Shown: positions 1 through 8,310 of the stretch, piece by piece | Numbering within the stretch: position 1 is the first letter of the stretch | Layout of the letters: every line of letters starts with the position of its first letter | Assembly (NCBI RefSeq): GCF_034932065.1 | Contig: NZ_JAYGHP010000002.1 | Span: 248,001-312,000 of the forward strand | Reading direction: 5' to 3' | Length of the DNA: 64,000 bases | Source of the DNA: Crocosphaera sp. UHCC 0190 | GTDB taxonomy: Bacteria > Cyanobacteriota > Cyanobacteriia > Cyanobacteriales > Microcystaceae | Notes under the pieces: generated by a model | The model's input: only the letters and a program-made list of their open reading frames with translations | Told to the model about the DNA's origin: nothing | The model's database searches: none | Translations under genes and position numbers: made by a program

Positions 1-515
1 TTGCCAGAAAAACTGTTAAGATTCGACAAAAAGAAGCAGAAGAAATTATCTGGAAATATGTTAAATACAAATCCTTAGCTGTTGCTATTAATCCCATTGC
101 GATTTTTGATCTAATCGGGGGAGCTATCACAGATTTAGGCTTAATTCGCTCTTTAGCGCAATTATACGGCTTACCCATTACCAGTTATGAAGCAGGGAAA
201 TTATGGCGTAAAATCCTGTTGAGTTCGGGAGGATTATTATTAGGAGAAATTGGCAGCAGTGTCATTTTGGGATTGGGAAAAAGTGCCTTAGCTGCTTCTA
301 GTTTATTTGATAATCCAGGCCTATTAACGACTTATAGTAGTACGGCTATAATGCAGGGAGGAATTGCCGGATATTTTACTTATATTATTGGTAAAGCAGC
401 ACAAGAATATTTAGAAAAAGGCTGTAGTTGGGGGCCTTTGGGCCCAAGTATGGTCATCAAAACTATTCTCAATCAAGTTGATCCTAATACGATTATTTAT
501 CGCTTACAAAATTAA
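1..515 (+). CDS. DUF697-domain (GTPase-associated) protein, C-terminal part only
   Basis: The reading frame is open from base 3 to the TAA at 513-515 and enters from outside the window, so only about 170 C-terminal residues are visible. A TTG at 219 could be read as a start, but coding continues upstream of it. The hydrophobic, glycine-rich segment with NPIAIFDLIGG and the LAQLYGLP stretch resembles the DUF697 domain found at the C-terminus of YcjF-like and cyanobacterial Era/dynamin-like GTPases. These are membrane-associated proteins of poorly known role. The GTP-binding half, if present, lies before base 1. The family call is by recognition only. Confidence 0.7.
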   Translation, partial: ARKTVKIRQKEAEEIIWKYVKYKSLAVAINPIAIFDLIGGAITDLGLIRSLAQLYGLPITSYEAGKLWRKILLSSGGLLLGEIGSSVILGLGKSALAASSLFDNPGLLTTYSSTAIMQGGIAGYFTYIIGKAAQEYLEKGCSWGPLGPSMVIKTILNQVDPNTIIYRLQN

Positions 516-555
516 ACGAAAAAAACCTGTAGGATCAACAATTCTAACCCTAGGT

Positions 556-1602
556 TTATTGATAAGCCTTTGAATTTGATAAGATTTGTTTGCGATTCTT
601 TTTGCATAATTCAAGGGCAGAAACATCTAAGACAAAACCATTTTTCCCTTGATATTTAGCCTGATAAAGAGCCTGATCGCTGAGAGAAATCAAGAGATCA
701 GATTTTAAATTACTCTGGGGAATTATACTGGCAAACCCAACACTAATAGAAACATAAGGGGAAACTGAAGAGCGACGATGAGGAATTTGTAATTGTTGGA
801 TCTGCTCAATAATTCTCTGACAAATGGGTTTTCCGCCCTTAGTATCCGTATTGGGGAGAATGATGGCAAATTCTTCGCCCCCATAGCGACAGACAAGATC
901 CGTGGCTCGTAAGACGGCTGTTTTTAACCCTTGTGCCACTTGATAAAGACAGCGATCGCCTTCTAAATGTCCATAGGTATCATTATACTTTTTGAAGTAA
1001 TCAACATCGCATAAAATGAGTCCTAAAGGTTGTTGTTCTCGGATAGCCCGATGCCATTCTTGCTCCATACAATCATTAAAATGGAGACGATTGCCAATTT
1101 GGGTCAAGGGATCAAGACGAGACAATTTTTCTAGGTGATCATTGGCTTTTTCTAACTTTTTAACCAGACTTTCTAGATAAATATTTCTGCTTTGTAATTC
1201 TTGTTGTAATTGTCTGATTTTTAAGTGATTTTGTACCCTAGCTAAAACTTCAACCAATTTAAAGGGTTTGGTAATATAATCACAACCTCCCACGGAAAAA
1301 GCCTTTACCTTATCGAAAGCTTCATCACTAGCACTAATAAAAATTACGGGAATATCTTTGGTTTTAGGATTCGTTTTTAATTGTTGACAAACCGTATAGC
1401 CATCCATACCAGGCATACGAATATCGAGCAAAATCAAATCAGGGGGAGCTAATTCAACGGCTTTTAAGGTAATGGGGCCATTAAGAGACTGACGCACCTC
1501 ATACCCTTGCTCATCCAGCATACCAGACAGCAAGGCGAGATTATCAGCAGAATCGTCAACCACTAAAATGACGGGTTGGGGGACAGTATAAGGAGAGAAC
1601 AT
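556..1602 (-). CDS. Response regulator with diguanylate cyclase output (REC-GGDEF)
   Basis: A 348-residue protein. An N-terminal receiver domain (about residues 10-125) has the acidic pair D16/D17, phospho-acceptor D60 in LLDIRMPGMDG and a KPF motif. A short coiled linker (about 130-165) leads to a GGDEF domain (about 170-325). The active-site motif is GGEEF, with an RxxD inhibitory site (RATD) five residues before it, so c-di-GMP synthesis with product feedback is expected. It is the last gene of a reverse-strand operon behind a hybrid histidine kinase (96-bp gap) and a periplasmic binding protein, and is the likely output of that kinase. ATG start at 1602. The signal it reads is not visible from the sequence. 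Confidence 0.93.
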   Translation of the reverse strand: MFSPYTVPQPVILVVDDSADNLALLSGMLDEQGYEVRQSLNGPITLKAVELAPPDLILLDIRMPGMDGYTVCQQLKTNPKTKDIPVIFISASDEAFDKVKAFSVGGCDYITKPFKLVEVLARVQNHLKIRQLQQELQSRNIYLESLVKKLEKANDHLEKLSRLDPLTQIGNRLHFNDCMEQEWHRAIREQQPLGLILCDVDYFKKYNDTYGHLEGDRCLYQVAQGLKTAVLRATDLVCRYGGEEFAIILPNTDTKGGKPICQRIIEQIQQLQIPHRRSSVSPYVSISVGFASIIPQSNLKSDLLISLSDQALYQAKYQGKNGFVLDVSALELCKKNRKQILSNSKAYQ

Positions 1603-1698
1603 GATTAATACAGGTTAGTTTAATAAATGATAAAATGGTAAAAGAAACAACAGAAAATAGGGAACAAATTAAGTTAATCATGACATCTCATTTTGAGA

Positions 1699-4272
1699 TT
1701 ATTGGTGATGAGAATCTATGAGTTCTGTAATTGTAGCAAATTGGTAAGTTTCTGCCAGTTCTTTCAGAGATTTTGCTAAAGTGGGATGGGACAAAGCAAT
1801 CTGGTCAATCAAAGATAACACTTTTTTTCCATTGAGGTGAAGACTGGCTTGATAGAGTTGCCCTAACCACTCTCTAGGCATTGCTGTTAATGAATCTGGG
1901 GTTAATGCTGAAGAAACTTCTTCCTGTTGCCCATAATTATCAACTGTCATTTTTAACGGTTCATAAATATATTTTAGCCCCAAATGTTGGGACATTTTTT
2001 CCCAAATCACTGTTGTCCGAAAGGGTTTTCCGATAAAATCATCACAGCCGCAAGATAAAGCCATTGTCCGCTTTTTTTCTGAAACATAAGCGGTTAAAGC
2101 CAGGATATAAGGACTTGTTCCCTGAGCTATCTTTTTAATCTGTTGAGTAGCTTCACAACCGTCCATGATAGGCATTTGTAAATCCATCCAAATGAGATGA
2201 GGTTGCCATTGTTGCCATCGTTCAATGGCTTCTTGTCCATTTGTGGCAGTTTTAACGGATAAACCTACAGATGAGAGCAAATTAGCTAAAAATTGACGGC
2301 TTTCGACATGATCATCTACGACTAAAATACGATAACATGGTTGATTGGGAGCTAAACCAATCACTTTAGTCTCTATCGGTTGGGGTAAAATTGCCTCAGC
2401 TTGGCTCAATTTAACGGGGAGTTTAATTGTAAAAATTGTTCCCTGATTTAACTCGCTTTTAACGGTGATTTCTCCCTCCATCAGTTCAACAAATTGACGA
2501 CTAATATATAAGCCTAAACCTGTACCTATTTGAGTATTAATGCCACTTTGGGTTTGTTCAAAGGCCTTAAATAATTTATGAATTTCTTCTGAGGAAATTC
2601 CCTGGCCTGTATCTTCTATTTCTAATTGAATAAAGTGTAATTCATCATTATTCTTTTGCTGTTTTTTTCCTTGATAGTTAATTGCTTTGGCTCGTAAGGT
2701 TATGGTTCCTTCGTCTGTAAATTTAATGGCATTAGAAAGCAAATTAATTAAAATTTGACGCAGCTTACTTTCATCTGCATAGATATAGTAAAAATCATTA
2801 TTTAGTTTATTTTCTAGAATAATATTAAGCCCTTTGGATTTGACTTTTAAAGCAAATGTTTCTGAAATTTGAGCTAATAATTGATAAAGATCAAAGCTGT
2901 TTTCTTTGAGGAACATTTGTCCGGCTTCAATTTTAGATATTTCTAAAACTTCGTTAATCAATGATAGAAGATGCTCCCCACTGCGGTTAATGATTTCTAA
3001 TTTTTTTCTTTGTTCATGATTCAGAGATTCATCTTGATTTAATCCCTCAGTATAACCAAGAATTAAATTTAAAGGGGTTCTCAATTCATGATTTATTTTG
3101 CTTAAAAAGTCTTGTTTTGCTTGATTGGCTTTGTGGAGTTCTAAGGTTCTTTGTTCAACACGAGTTTCTAAGATTTCAAAAGATTCTTTTAGCTGCTTTG
3201 TCATCTGATTAAATGCGTTAGCTAATGCTCCTAATTCATCGTCATTTTCTATTATAATTGGTTGATTAAATTGATTATGGTTTAGGGACATAACCGCTTG
3301 ATGTAAATTATTAATAGGTTTAATAACACGATATTGGATAAATTTAATTATAGAAATAACAATGATAATAACGATGATTAAAACAAGAGTAAATGTTAGT
3401 ATTAACGGAACAAATGGCGAAATTGTTTCAAAAAAAGGTTGTTCAATGGTCGCTACCCAAACAACATTATTTAAAGGTTCTATCCATTGATCAGAAAGAG
3501 AAATTTCAAATGCTTTATGATAGGCAATAACTAACTGTTGATTGGGAGATTGTTCAATGTTTAATTTCCCAATTTTTTTGACAATCCTGTCAAAAGAAGA
3601 AATTTCAGTATTTAATAAACGAGGATCTCGATGAACAATAATCCGATTTTTATGATCACTTTCATCCGTAACATAAATATTAGTTGTCCCAATTGTTTTT
3701 TCTATTAATTTTCGCCAAAGTTCCGTTAAATCAATGTGGGAAACTAGGGTAAGATCTTCAATTGGTAGTCCTAATTCATCGGTTACTTTCACGGCCATTG
3801 TCACTGAATAAGTATTGCGGTCATATTCGACAGAACCCAACCAAACTTGAGTGATTTCTTGAAGCTTAGATAACCAAGGTTGTTGTTCTAAATAAGTAAT
3901 ATTATAACGAAAACTACGACTACTTTGGGCAATAACTTTACCATTATTTTTAACTAAAAATATATCTAATATTGCAGGATTTCGCCAGCGAATTTGACGT
4001 AACATTTGTTGTTTTTGTTGTACTGTAGCTTTAGGGGATAAAACTCTATTTCTTAAAAGATCAATGGTTAAGGTCGTAAAAAATAGCTTAAATGTATCAA
4101 TTTTCTGTTCACTAATTTGTTCCATCGTCGATTCAATTCGTTTTGTCATAAACACAGAAGACAAAAAGATAGTGTTGACAATTCCCAGTAAACTAATGGC
4201 ACTCAATAAAACAATTCTTTGAGTAATTTGTTGGATAAGTAACCCTTTTATTTTAGGTGGTTTTTGACTCAT
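1699..4272 (-). CDS. Membrane hybrid sensor histidine kinase (CACHE-like sensor, HAMP, HisKA, HATPase, REC)
   Basis: An 857-residue inner-membrane kinase. Membrane helices at about 20-42 and 284-311 flank a periplasmic region of about 240 residues that looks like a CACHE-type sensor. HAMP follows (about 312-370), then HisKA with phospho-acceptor H395 in INHELRTPLN, an HATPase domain (N-box near 510, DTGQG near 554, GTGLGL near 583), and a receiver with D697 in MDLQMPIMDG. A helical tail of about 70 residues has no obvious HPt histidine motif. It starts 8 bp after the binding-protein gene, so the two are almost certainly co-transcribed. The simplest model is that the liganded lipoprotein docks on the periplasmic domain and the kinase signals to the downstream REC-GGDEF protein. 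Confidence 0.93.
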   Translation of the reverse strand: MSQKPPKIKGLLIQQITQRIVLLSAISLLGIVNTIFLSSVFMTKRIESTMEQISEQKIDTFKLFFTTLTIDLLRNRVLSPKATVQQKQQMLRQIRWRNPAILDIFLVKNNGKVIAQSSRSFRYNITYLEQQPWLSKLQEITQVWLGSVEYDRNTYSVTMAVKVTDELGLPIEDLTLVSHIDLTELWRKLIEKTIGTTNIYVTDESDHKNRIIVHRDPRLLNTEISSFDRIVKKIGKLNIEQSPNQQLVIAYHKAFEISLSDQWIEPLNNVVWVATIEQPFFETISPFVPLILTFTLVLIIVIIIVISIIKFIQYRVIKPINNLHQAVMSLNHNQFNQPIIIENDDELGALANAFNQMTKQLKESFEILETRVEQRTLELHKANQAKQDFLSKINHELRTPLNLILGYTEGLNQDESLNHEQRKKLEIINRSGEHLLSLINEVLEISKIEAGQMFLKENSFDLYQLLAQISETFALKVKSKGLNIILENKLNNDFYYIYADESKLRQILINLLSNAIKFTDEGTITLRAKAINYQGKKQQKNNDELHFIQLEIEDTGQGISSEEIHKLFKAFEQTQSGINTQIGTGLGLYISRQFVELMEGEITVKSELNQGTIFTIKLPVKLSQAEAILPQPIETKVIGLAPNQPCYRILVVDDHVESRQFLANLLSSVGLSVKTATNGQEAIERWQQWQPHLIWMDLQMPIMDGCEATQQIKKIAQGTSPYILALTAYVSEKKRTMALSCGCDDFIGKPFRTTVIWEKMSQHLGLKYIYEPLKMTVDNYGQQEEVSSALTPDSLTAMPREWLGQLYQASLHLNGKKVLSLIDQIALSHPTLAKSLKELAETYQFATITELIDSHHQ

Positions 4273-4280
4273 TGAATCCC

Positions 4281-5426
4281 TTATTTTAAATATTGATCAA
4301 TGTTTTCAAGTGTAATTATTAAAGAACTCTCTGTCTGATTTTTCCAAATTAGTTGACAAGGAGGAAAATATTGCCTTTTACCTTCTAAATAATCAATCAT
4401 CAATTGAGTCATTAATTTGACTTGGATTTCAGGAATTTGATTGACAGTAGCGTTAATTTTTCCTTCTTTAATGGCATTTAATCCTTGATTCATCCCATCA
4501 AATCCAGTAATAAGAATGCCTGATCTTTGGGCCTCTGCCACTGCTTGACTAGCACCGATTGCCATCTGATCATCTGCTGCCATAATAACATCAATATCTG
4601 AAAATTTCTTTAACCAATCGGCTGTGATTTCTTTAGCTTTTGATGTTTCCCAAACTGCGGATTTCATATCCAAAATATCAAGATTATCAGCTTTTTTTAT
4701 GGTTTTTAATCCTTCTAAAAATCCTTGACGACGTTCAACAGTATTTTCTTCATGTAATGATCCTTCTAAAATTAAAACATTAATATTGTGAGCAGAAGGA
4801 TTAGACTTTTCTAATTGTTGAATCACCCATTTCCCCATCATTTTACCTGCCTGAAAGTTATCGAAACTGACAAAGGTTAAAATCTGATTAGTATCAATAG
4901 GCGTATCAATGATGATGACAGTAATTCCTTTATTAGTAGCTTTTTCAACCACAGGGACTAACTGAATAGAGTCTTCTGGGGCAATAATTAAGCCATCAAC
5001 TTTTTTACTCTCAATTAAATCGAGAATCAGAGCAATTTGGTTTTTGACATCTCCTGTACTATTGGGTTTATCTGCTGTAAATTTGACAGTAGCTTGAATG
5101 CCAAAGTCTTGACTAACTTGTTTTATTCCTTGGTCTATCTGTTGCCAAAAAGGATCACTACTGGTTTTGAGAAGATAACCAATGCGCCAGGGTTTCGTTG
5201 CTTGAAAACTCTCTTTTATACTATCAACATCTAGGGGTTGACAAAGTTTGTGTTGAGAAAATTCTGAGGGATTTTTCTCTTGGTTTTGAGTTACAATAGC
5301 TGAGTTATTCTGTTTTTGACACGCGCCTAATAAGGAGTTTATCCCTATCAGGAGTGATATACCAATGACTCTAAACGGGCTTAGTCTTGGGCGTTTATGA
5401 ATACAGTTGATAGATGTTAAAACCAA
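4281..5426 (-). CDS. Periplasmic sugar-binding-type lipoprotein (Peripla_BP_4 family)
   Basis: A 381-residue protein with a basic N-terminus, a hydrophobic stretch and a lipobox ending LLGAC (about residues 32-36), so it is predicted to be a lipid-anchored periplasmic protein. The body resembles RbsB/TorT-type type I periplasmic binding proteins: a GYLLKTSSDPFW start of the first lobe, DGLIIAPED, TVIIIDTP, and DVIMAADDQMAIGA followed by GITGFDG-like residues near the hinge. No ABC permease or ATPase is nearby. The partner is a hybrid kinase 8 bp downstream, which points to sensing rather than transport. The start appears to be TTG; no better start is seen before the signal peptide. The ligand is unknown; a sugar or sugar acid is plausible because the divergent neighbour is gluconokinase. 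Confidence 0.85.
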   Translation of the reverse strand: MVLTSINCIHKRPRLSPFRVIGISLLIGINSLLGACQKQNNSAIVTQNQEKNPSEFSQHKLCQPLDVDSIKESFQATKPWRIGYLLKTSSDPFWQQIDQGIKQVSQDFGIQATVKFTADKPNSTGDVKNQIALILDLIESKKVDGLIIAPEDSIQLVPVVEKATNKGITVIIIDTPIDTNQILTFVSFDNFQAGKMMGKWVIQQLEKSNPSAHNINVLILEGSLHEENTVERRQGFLEGLKTIKKADNLDILDMKSAVWETSKAKEITADWLKKFSDIDVIMAADDQMAIGASQAVAEAQRSGILITGFDGMNQGLNAIKEGKINATVNQIPEIQVKLMTQLMIDYLEGKRQYFPPCQLIWKNQTESSLIITLENIDQYLK

Positions 5427-5449
5427 TTCTCTAAAGATTTATATTATGA

Positions 5450-5464
5450 CTATACATAGTATAG
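5450..5464. promoter_or_regulatory. Short perfect inverted repeat in a divergent promoter region
   Basis: CTATAC and GTATAG are exact inverted copies separated by ATA. They lie between the divergent starts of the binding-protein operon and gluconokinase. This could be an operator or simply overlapping -10-like elements. No regulator gene is adjacent to support a specific operator. Confidence 0.35.
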
Positions 5465-5529
5465 ATTCTAAAAGCTGAACAGTAATTCTGGATTTTTGTC
5501 TTTTTGTTAAGAAATATATAGATTTATTA

Positions 5530-6015
5530 ATGATTTATCTCATCATCGGTGTATCGGGTTCAGGAAAAACCACTATCGGACAAGCTTTAAGTCATCAATT
5601 AGGTTATCCTTTTTATGATGCTGATGACTTTCATCCTCCAGAAAATATCGCTAAAATGAGTCAGGGTATTCCTTTAACTGATAGCGATCGCTTACCTTGG
5701 TTAACAGCAATAAAAGACGTAATTGACCAATATCAACAGAGAGAAAAAGGCGCAGTCATTACTTGTTCTGCCCTTAAACAGTCCTATCGAAACTTCTTAG
5801 GAAAAAACACTCAAGCTCTGATCTGGATTTATTTAAAAGGAAGTTATGAACAAATTTTAAACCGTCTAGAAAACAGACAAAAACATTATATGAAATCAGG
5901 GATGTTACTGTCTCAATTTCAATCTTTAGAAGAACCAGAAAATGCCATGATTATTAATATCAATTTATCGATTGAAGACATTATACAAGAAATTATTTTA
6001 AAATTTGTCCCTTGA
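5530..6015 (+). CDS. gntK: Gluconokinase (GntK type)
   Basis: 161 residues, the usual length for thermoresistant-type gluconokinases. The P-loop is at residues 8-15 (GVSGSGKTTIG) and is followed by the DADDFHPPENIAKMSQGIPLTD segment, split here as DADDFHPPEN and KMSQGIPLTD, which is typical of the family. CSALKQSYR and a lid region follow. The enzyme phosphorylates D-gluconate to 6-phosphogluconate in the cytoplasm and so feeds the oxidative pentose phosphate or Entner-Doudoroff route. It is transcribed divergently from a sugar-binding sensor operon, 103 bp apart. ATG start. No gluconate permease or dehydratase is adjacent. Confidence 0.92.
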   Translation: MIYLIIGVSGSGKTTIGQALSHQLGYPFYDADDFHPPENIAKMSQGIPLTDSDRLPWLTAIKDVIDQYQQREKGAVITCSALKQSYRNFLGKNTQALIWIYLKGSYEQILNRLENRQKHYMKSGMLLSQFQSLEEPENAMIININLSIEDIIQEIILKFVP

Positions 6016-6133
6016 TTGGGAAAGGAAAAATAAATTTATCTGATGAGATCAAAACCGCAAAAATAAGCAGAAACCCTGCAAAGAATAGAATTTTTGATTA
6101 AGATAACAATGTAGCAAGATAATAATAAGAATT

Positions 6134-7846
6134 GTGCGAGATTTTCAATCCATTCAACAAACAACCTACGACCTAATCGTAATTGGTGGCGGAGTCAATG
6201 GGGCGGGAGTCGCACGGGATGCGGCTTTGCGAGGTCTTAAAACCATTCTCATCGAAAAAGGAGACTTTGCGGGTGGCACCTCAAGCTGGTCTACCCGTTT
6301 AATTCATGGCGGGTTACGCTATCTAGAATACTTTGAATTCCCTTTAGTGCGGGAATCTTTGCGAGAACGAGAAATTCTCTTACATACGGCCCCCCATTTA
6401 GTCAGGCCTCTCTTACTAACCATACCAATATACCGCGATCGCTCTCGTCCCTACTGGAAAATTTGGGCGGGAATGTGCCTTTATGACATTTTAAGTGCAG
6501 ATAAGACTGTTCCTGCCCATCGAATGCTCTCCACCGCCAAATTTAAGCAACTCTTTCCGGCCCTAGATCCCGATGGGTTGGTTGGTGGCGCGCAATATTA
6601 TGATGGTCAAGTAACCTATGCAGAAAGACTCTGTTTAGAGAACATTCTCTCTGCTGATGAGGCCGGGGCCACGGTGCTAAATTATGTCAAAGTCACCCAA
6701 TTACACCGTCAAGGGGATAAAATCAGCCATTTAACCTGTAAAGATGGCCTAACGGGACAAGAATTCACCATCACAGGGAAAGATAATTGCATGGTGATTA
6801 ATACTTCTGGCCCTTGGGTGGACGATGTGTGTCAATTAGGGGTTAAAGATGGGGAAAATGCCCCCATTGGCAAAACCCAGAAAATTGGGGGTACAAAGGG
6901 CAGTCATATCGTGGTAGATCCCTTTGCAGGTGCGCCTGATACCAGTTTATATGTCGAAGCAAAATCCGATGGCCGTCCCTTCTTTATTGTGCCTTGGTTG
7001 GGAATGTATTTAATTGGGACAACGGACTATAAATTTGAGGGGACACCGGATCAACTGAAGGCCGATAATGACGAAATTGATTATTTATTGCGGGAAACCA
7101 ATAATATTATCCCCAATGCTCAGTTATCCCGTGAAGACGTTAAGTTTACCTATTCTGGGGTGCGTCCTTTACCCAATGAAGAAGGGAAAAAAGCGGGGAG
7201 TATTACCCGTCGTCACATCTTCTTTGATCATGGAAAAGAAGGGGTCAAAAATCTGATTTCTCTGGTTGGGGGTAAGTTAACCACTTATCGTCAAGTCGGG
7301 GAAGAAATCGTCGATATTGTCTACCAAAAACTCGGTAAGTCTGCCCCTCCTTGTCCCACGGAAGATCAGCCCTTACCTGGCTATATTTTACAGACTGATC
7401 CGCGCATTAAACAAGCTCATGACAAGTATCAGGATAAGGTATCCCGTCGCTCAATTGATCATTTATTTGCGATGTATGGGGCGAAAGCATTAGATGTGTT
7501 AGGTTTAACGGAGGTAGAACCGGATTTAGGGACATTAATTACCTCAAATTTACCAGATATTAAAGCGCAAATTGTCTACGGGGTTCGTCAGGAATATGCC
7601 TATACCTTAGTTGACTTGGCCCGTCGTCGCACTGCGATCGCTATGGAAGGAAAATATGGGTTAGAAGCGTTACCCAGTTTAATTGATACTCTGCAAAAAT
7701 ATTGTGGATGGGATGAGTATAAATGTGCAACGGCCAAGGACAATTATCTTAAGTACATGAAAAATAACTGTATTCCTGATTTTGATGCAGTTGACTCAGA
7801 TCTCGAACCGAGAAATTGGGATCGGGAGGAAGTACCTGTGTTTTAG
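6134..7846 (+). CDS. glpD: Quinone-linked glycerol-3-phosphate dehydrogenase
   Basis: 570 residues, within the family range. The N-terminal FAD-binding motif is LIVIGGGVNGAGVARDAALRG, read as LIVIGGGVNGAGVA plus RDAALRG. It is followed by the GGTSSWSTRLIHGGLRYLE signature (GGTSSWSTRLIHGG, LRYLE), and the C-terminal DAO_C region contains YGVRQEYA and DLARRRTAIA. It oxidises sn-glycerol 3-phosphate to dihydroxyacetone phosphate and passes electrons to membrane quinones. GTG start at 6134 with only a weak purine-rich upstream stretch. It follows gluconokinase in the same direction after 118 bp, so an operon is possible but unproven. The biosynthetic counterpart gpsA lies at 23827-24774. Confidence 0.95.
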   Translation: MRDFQSIQQTTYDLIVIGGGVNGAGVARDAALRGLKTILIEKGDFAGGTSSWSTRLIHGGLRYLEYFEFPLVRESLREREILLHTAPHLVRPLLLTIPIYRDRSRPYWKIWAGMCLYDILSADKTVPAHRMLSTAKFKQLFPALDPDGLVGGAQYYDGQVTYAERLCLENILSADEAGATVLNYVKVTQLHRQGDKISHLTCKDGLTGQEFTITGKDNCMVINTSGPWVDDVCQLGVKDGENAPIGKTQKIGGTKGSHIVVDPFAGAPDTSLYVEAKSDGRPFFIVPWLGMYLIGTTDYKFEGTPDQLKADNDEIDYLLRETNNIIPNAQLSREDVKFTYSGVRPLPNEEGKKAGSITRRHIFFDHGKEGVKNLISLVGGKLTTYRQVGEEIVDIVYQKLGKSAPPCPTEDQPLPGYILQTDPRIKQAHDKYQDKVSRRSIDHLFAMYGAKALDVLGLTEVEPDLGTLITSNLPDIKAQIVYGVRQEYAYTLVDLARRRTAIAMEGKYGLEALPSLIDTLQKYCGWDEYKCATAKDNYLKYMKNNCIPDFDAVDSDLEPRNWDREEVPVF

Positions 7847-7877
7847 GTCATAGTACAATTAACTTAGCCAAAAATAT

Positions 7878-7910
7878 CCCCACCCTCATGAGATTTTAGG
7901 GTGGGGTTTT
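7878..7910 (+). terminator. Rho-independent terminator after glpD
   Basis: A nine-base stem CCCCACCCT (7878-7886) pairs with AGGGTGGGG (7898-7906) and is followed by TTTT. It lies 31 bp after the glpD stop codon and also faces the convergent small gene at 7945-8127. Confidence 0.85.
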
Positions 7911-7944
7911 GAATTCATTCGGTGTGAGGAAAAGATAATTGCGG

Positions 7945-8127
7945 TTATTTTTGAGCCACGGTAAAGTTAACAGTATTAGAACCAACGTTGAACCCAGAGG
8001 AATGCTCAATGTTGACACGACTTGCGGTTTGCTCCGTTCCTGTCGGGGTCACAGAAGATTGGCCCAATTGCAATGATAAGTATAGCAAGCACGTAACTGT
8101 GCCAGCTAAAAATAAACGTTCTAACAT
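7945..8127 (-). CDS. Small secreted or membrane-anchored hypothetical protein
   Basis: 60 residues. The first 25 form a signal-peptide-like or anchor segment (LFLAGTVTCLLYLSLQLG). A polar tail rich in Ser, Thr, Asn and Val follows. An AGGTGG ribosome-binding site lies six bases before the ATG, which favours a real gene. It is convergent with glpD across the terminator. I do not recognise the family; the tail has no catalytic motif. Confidence 0.5.
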   Translation of the reverse strand: MLERLFLAGTVTCLLYLSLQLGQSSVTPTGTEQTASRVNIEHSSGFNVGSNTVNFTVAQK

Positions 8128-8254
8128 CTCACACCACCTAAAATAAGCCTGATCTTTTATGAAGATACTAGGATTAGTTGCCTAACGTCAAGGTCGAAAG
8201 ATAGACAGGATGGAGAAATTTTTTACCTATCCCTAGTTTAAGTTAAAGTATTAC

Positions 8255-8282
8255 CTAGGGGCGAAGGGCTGTTCGCGTCTAG
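8255..8282. repeat. Degenerate 28-nt palindrome
   Basis: Starts CTAGGGGCGAA and ends TTCGCGTCTAG over 28 nt, with GCGAA/TTCGC arms and mismatches in the outer stem. It matches the length and layout of the perfect 28-nt palindromes at 28677, 36655 and 61297. It lies just upstream of moeA. Confidence 0.5.
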
Positions 8283-8310
8283 AAAGGTTTAATTATTTAA
8301 TGATAATTTG

